Below are positions 30,030-32,411 of a stretch of 32,411 nucleotides of DNA, piece after piece (the stretch's first letter is position 1; every line of letters begins with the position of its first letter). Position numbers and translations under genes: made by a program. Under the pieces are notes generated by a model. The model was not told the DNA's origin and searched no databases. It saw only the letters and a program-made list of their open reading frames with translations. Origin of the DNA: Caldilineales bacterium (GTDB lineage: Bacteria; Chloroflexota; Anaerolineae; J102); the NCBI GenBank assembly GCA_019695115.1, contig JAIBAP010000014.1:1-32411 (forward strand), written 5' to 3'.

Positions 30030-30713
30030 ATGACCGAATTGAACCAAGAAGTCATCGCCGTCATCGGCGGCACCGGAGCAGAAGGGTCGGGCTTTGCCTG
30101 GCGCTGGGCGCAGGCCGGTCTGCAGGTGATCATCGGCTCGCGCGCGGCCGAGAAAGGTCAGGCCGCCGCCGATGAGATCAACCGGCGGCTGGGCCGGACG
30201 GCCGCGCGCGGGGCCGACAACCTGGCCGCCAGCCAGCAGGCCAGCATCGTCGTGCTTTCGGTGCCCTACGAATCGCAGGCCGCCATCCTCGATTCCATCC
30301 GGCCGGGGTTGGCCGGCAAGCTGTTGGTGACAGTGGTGGCGCCGCTGCTGGGCGAGAAGAAGGGCCGCTACACGCCGCCGCCGGGCGGTGCGGCCGCGCT
30401 GGAGGCGCAGGCGCAGGTGGGACCAGAGACGAGGGTGGTGGCGGCGTTCCAGAATGTGGGCGCGCACCATCTGACCAACGACGACCATGCCATCGATTGC
30501 GATGTGCTGGTGTGCGGCGATGCCCGCGCCGACCGCGCCCTGGCCGTAGAACTGGCCGCCGCCGCCGGGTTGCGCGGCGTCCATTCCGGTGTTCTGGCCA
30601 ATGCCGCCGTCGCTGAGGGGATGACGGCCGTCCTGGTGAGCATCAACGCCGCCTACAAGGTTCGGAGCGCCGGGATTCGCATCACCGGCTTGCCGGCGGA
30701 GGAAGCGGCGTGA
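30030..30713 (+). CDS. npdG: NADPH-dependent F420 reductase (F420H2:NADP+ oxidoreductase)
   Basis: 227 residues, normal length. It transfers hydride between F420H2 and NADP+. The N-terminal Rossmann motif VIGGTGAEGSGFAWRWAQAG carries the GxGxxG variant typical of this family, and IGSR (about 34-37) binds the NADP 2'-phosphate. The middle stretch VVAAFQNVGAHHL and the C-terminal helices follow NpdG proteins. The ATG at 30030 has GGAGAGG at 30016-30022. A TATACT at 29983-29988 may be the -10, but no good -35 was found. The stop overlaps the cofE start (GTGA), so the two F420 genes are translationally coupled. Confidence 0.92.
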   Translation: MTELNQEVIAVIGGTGAEGSGFAWRWAQAGLQVIIGSRAAEKGQAAADEINRRLGRTAARGADNLAASQQASIVVLSVPYESQAAILDSIRPGLAGKLLVTVVAPLLGEKKGRYTPPPGGAAALEAQAQVGPETRVVAAFQNVGAHHLTNDDHAIDCDVLVCGDARADRALAVELAAAAGLRGVHSGVLANAAVAEGMTAVLVSINAAYKVRSAGIRITGLPAEEAA

Positions 30714-31468
30714 ACCAGCTGGTGGCGACGGCGCTGCCAGGGCTGCCGCTGGTGACGCCAGGGGATGACCTGGCCGACCTCATTCTGGCCGGGTTGCGGG
30801 CAGCGGGCATTGTCCTGGCCGCTGGCGATGTGCTGGTCGTGGCCTCGAAGGTCGTCTCCAAGACCGAGGGCCGGATGCGCCGGCTGAGTGAGGTCAGGCC
30901 GTCGCCGGCCGCATGTGAGATCGCCCAGGTCTGCAACAAAGACCCGCGGCTGGTAGAGTTGATCCTGGCCGAATCCAACCAGGTGCTGCGGCTGCGGCGG
31001 GATTTGATCGTGGTCGAGCACCGGCTGGGTTTCGTCTGCGCCAACGCTGGCATCGACCATTCCAACGCCAACCCCGACGATGACATCGTCCTCCTGCTCC
31101 CGCTCGACCCCGATGCCTCGGCCCAGGCCTTGCGTGCAACCCTGCTTGCGGCCACCAGCGCCGAAGTGGCCGTCATCATCGACGACAGCCACGGCCGCGC
31201 CTGGCGGTTGGGCACGGTGGGCGTCGCCATCGGCGTGGCCGGTCTGCTCCCGCTCACCGACCTGCGCGGCCAGCCGGATTTGTTCGACCGCGCCTTGCAG
31301 GTGACGGTGCTGGGCACGGCCGATGAGTTGGCGGCGGCGGCTTCGCTCTTGCAGGGCGCCGCAGACGAACGCTCGCCCGTCGTCCACCTGCGGGGAGCGC
31401 CCCACCGGCCGGGCGAGGGCCGGCTGCCCGATCTGCTGCGCCCGCGCAGCCTTGACACCTTCCGATGA
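30710..31468 (+). CDS. cofE: Coenzyme F420-0:L-glutamate ligase
   Basis: 252 residues from a GTG overlapping the npdG stop by 4 nt, with GGAGGAAG (30698-30705) upstream. CofE adds gamma-linked glutamates to F420-0 using GTP. Family marks seen are VLVVASKVVSKTEGR (about 45-59), the central VEHRLGFVCANAGIDHSN, and IIDDSHGRAWRLGTVGVAIG with the metal- and GTP-binding Asp/Ser cluster. Length matches single-domain CofE; the FMN-reductase-like FbiB extension is absent. Other F420 biosynthesis genes (cofC, cofD, cofG/H) are not in the window. Confidence 0.92.
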   Translation: MNQLVATALPGLPLVTPGDDLADLILAGLRAAGIVLAAGDVLVVASKVVSKTEGRMRRLSEVRPSPAACEIAQVCNKDPRLVELILAESNQVLRLRRDLIVVEHRLGFVCANAGIDHSNANPDDDIVLLLPLDPDASAQALRATLLAATSAEVAVIIDDSHGRAWRLGTVGVAIGVAGLLPLTDLRGQPDLFDRALQVTVLGTADELAAAASLLQGAADERSPVVHLRGAPHRPGEGRLPDLLRPRSLDTFR

Positions 31469-32411
31469 TGACAAACTCCACCCCACCCCTCACATCTCCC
31501 CCCGCCGGCCGTCGCGAAGGCGGCTGCGCCTGGGCTTTGGTCATCGGCTTGTTGCTGTGGTCGCTGTCGGTCACACTCGCCGCCCAGGGCGGCTCGCTCA
31601 TGGCAGCCTGGTTCGCACAGATGAGCGCCACGGGCCGAAGTCTCCAGCAGATCCTGGCCGCGGGCTTGTTGCAGCCGCTCTTGGTGGGCGCGCCGGCGCT
31701 GCTGCTGCTGGCGGTGCGCGGGCCGCGACAGGGCGCCGTCGTGCGCACCATCTTGCTCGCCACCCTGGCCGCCAGTCTGCTCTTGACCCCGCGCGTCCTC
31801 CTCGCCCCCGACCAGACCTACGCCGCCGGGCTGGCCCGCGCCGGGATCGGGGCCGGGCTGGGGCTGATCTTGCTAGTCTGGGCCAGGGCGCAGGGCCGCT
31901 TGCAGATGCGACCCGGCGCCGGGTTGGGACTGATGGCCCTGTTAGCCGTGGTGTTCCTCGTCCCCTGGCTGCTCTTCGGCGCCCTGGGCGATGGCCTGGA
32001 CGTGCTGCTGGCGATGGCTCAGGCGGCGGGGTTGGCCCTGATGGCAGCCAGCTTGGCGGCCCTCCTCATGCCGCAGCTGGCCGCAACTTCTGACCAGGTT
32101 GTGAGCAACCATTGGCTGGGAGGCGTTGCGCTGGCGGTGGCGCTGGCGGCCATCGGCGGCGCCTGGGGCCAGATGGATTACCAGGCTTTCTTGCTTGGCC
32201 TCCTTCCCGTCCTGGCCTTCCCCCTGGCCTGGCTGGGCGCAGATAGGCGTCGCTTCCCCCTTTCCGGCGCCCTGCTGCTGGTATTCGTCGCCGCTTGCGG
32301 CCCCTTTGCCTTCGCCGACCCACGCGAAACCCACTTGATCGGTCTCTACAGCGGCGATACGGTCGTTTGGACGCTGCGGGCGCTGGGATGGGATTTGCTG
32401 CTGGGCCTGGC
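31465..32411 (+). CDS. Polytopic membrane protein, partial (runs off the window)
   Basis: Open from ATG at 31465 (or the next codon, 31468) to the edge, 315 residues so far. It overlaps the cofE stop by 4 nt, so it is coupled to it. After a short Pro/Thr-rich head, about nine hydrophobic segments are visible, for example CAWALVIGLLLWSLSVTLAA, VGAPALLLLAV, LGLMALLAVVFLVPWLLFG and SGALLLVFVAACGPFAF. No family motif is recognised. The C-terminus is missing, so a glycosyltransferase, transporter or other membrane enzyme cannot be told apart. Coupling to cofE does not prove an F420 role. Confidence 0.75.
   Translation, partial: MMTNSTPPLTSPPAGRREGGCAWALVIGLLLWSLSVTLAAQGGSLMAAWFAQMSATGRSLQQILAAGLLQPLLVGAPALLLLAVRGPRQGAVVRTILLATLAASLLLTPRVLLAPDQTYAAGLARAGIGAGLGLILLVWARAQGRLQMRPGAGLGLMALLAVVFLVPWLLFGALGDGLDVLLAMAQAAGLALMAASLAALLMPQLAATSDQVVSNHWLGGVALAVALAAIGGAWGQMDYQAFLLGLLPVLAFPLAWLGADRRRFPLSGALLLVFVAACGPFAFADPRETHLIGLYSGDTVVWTLRALGWDLLLGL

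Overview
The window looks like chromosomal DNA of a filamentous or sediment-type Chloroflexota bacterium (Anaerolineae/Caldilineae-like). This is inferred, not proven. The grounds are high GC, long (T/A)P-rich linkers in secreted proteins, Ig-like and beta-propeller surface proteins, F420 genes (npdG, cofE), GTG starts, and many short interspersed repeats of heptamer, REP-like and MITE-like type. No rRNA, tRNA, CRISPR array, transposase or phage gene was seen.

Left part (1-3.66 kb, minus strand): a tightly coupled operon for an isoprenoid product. In transcription order it holds a cytochrome P450, a class I terpene synthase with intact metal-binding motifs, a trans-polyprenyl diphosphate synthase and the N-terminus of a squalene/diterpene-cyclase-like protein. 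The last runs off the window inside a perfect 24-bp (8-residue) tandem repeat. The operon is divergent from ppk2, and the two predicted promoters share one -35 heptamer.

Middle (3.7-15.8 kb, mostly plus strand): ppk2; a zinc-ribbon/LysM membrane protein; a leader filled by a 10-copy repeat; a HEAT-AEC transporter-TPR cluster; an interspersed repeat element; an acylphosphatase-FecR pair; and a YhhY-like acetyltransferase. Next comes a less GC-rich toxin-antitoxin pair on the minus strand, with a 14-bp palindrome over its promoter. It is followed by a PTPS-family protein with Glu in place of the catalytic Cys, a REP-like hairpin, and a sugar dehydrogenase-acetyltransferase fusion coupled to a polysaccharide flippase.

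Right part (15.7-29.8 kb, minus strand): a surface-protein and two-component region. An OmpR-type response regulator has its own near-consensus promoter. A 1417-residue secreted Ig/OmpL47-type repeat protein follows, then a three-gene operon (TPR membrane protein, BNR propeller protein, GAF-PAS histidine kinase). Upstream lie a Ycf48-like propeller protein and a CBM9/DNRLRE protein. Three secreted proteins end in, or nearly in, an aromatic-x(0-2)-His-x-LPLL motif, a candidate C-terminal sorting tag.

Right end (30.0-32.4 kb, plus strand): npdG and cofE (F420 metabolism), translationally coupled to a polytopic membrane protein that runs off the window.

The most promising unexplored items are the terpenoid operon, the LPLL-tailed surface proteins with their split two-component system, and the toxin-antitoxin locus with its unrecognised antitoxin family.
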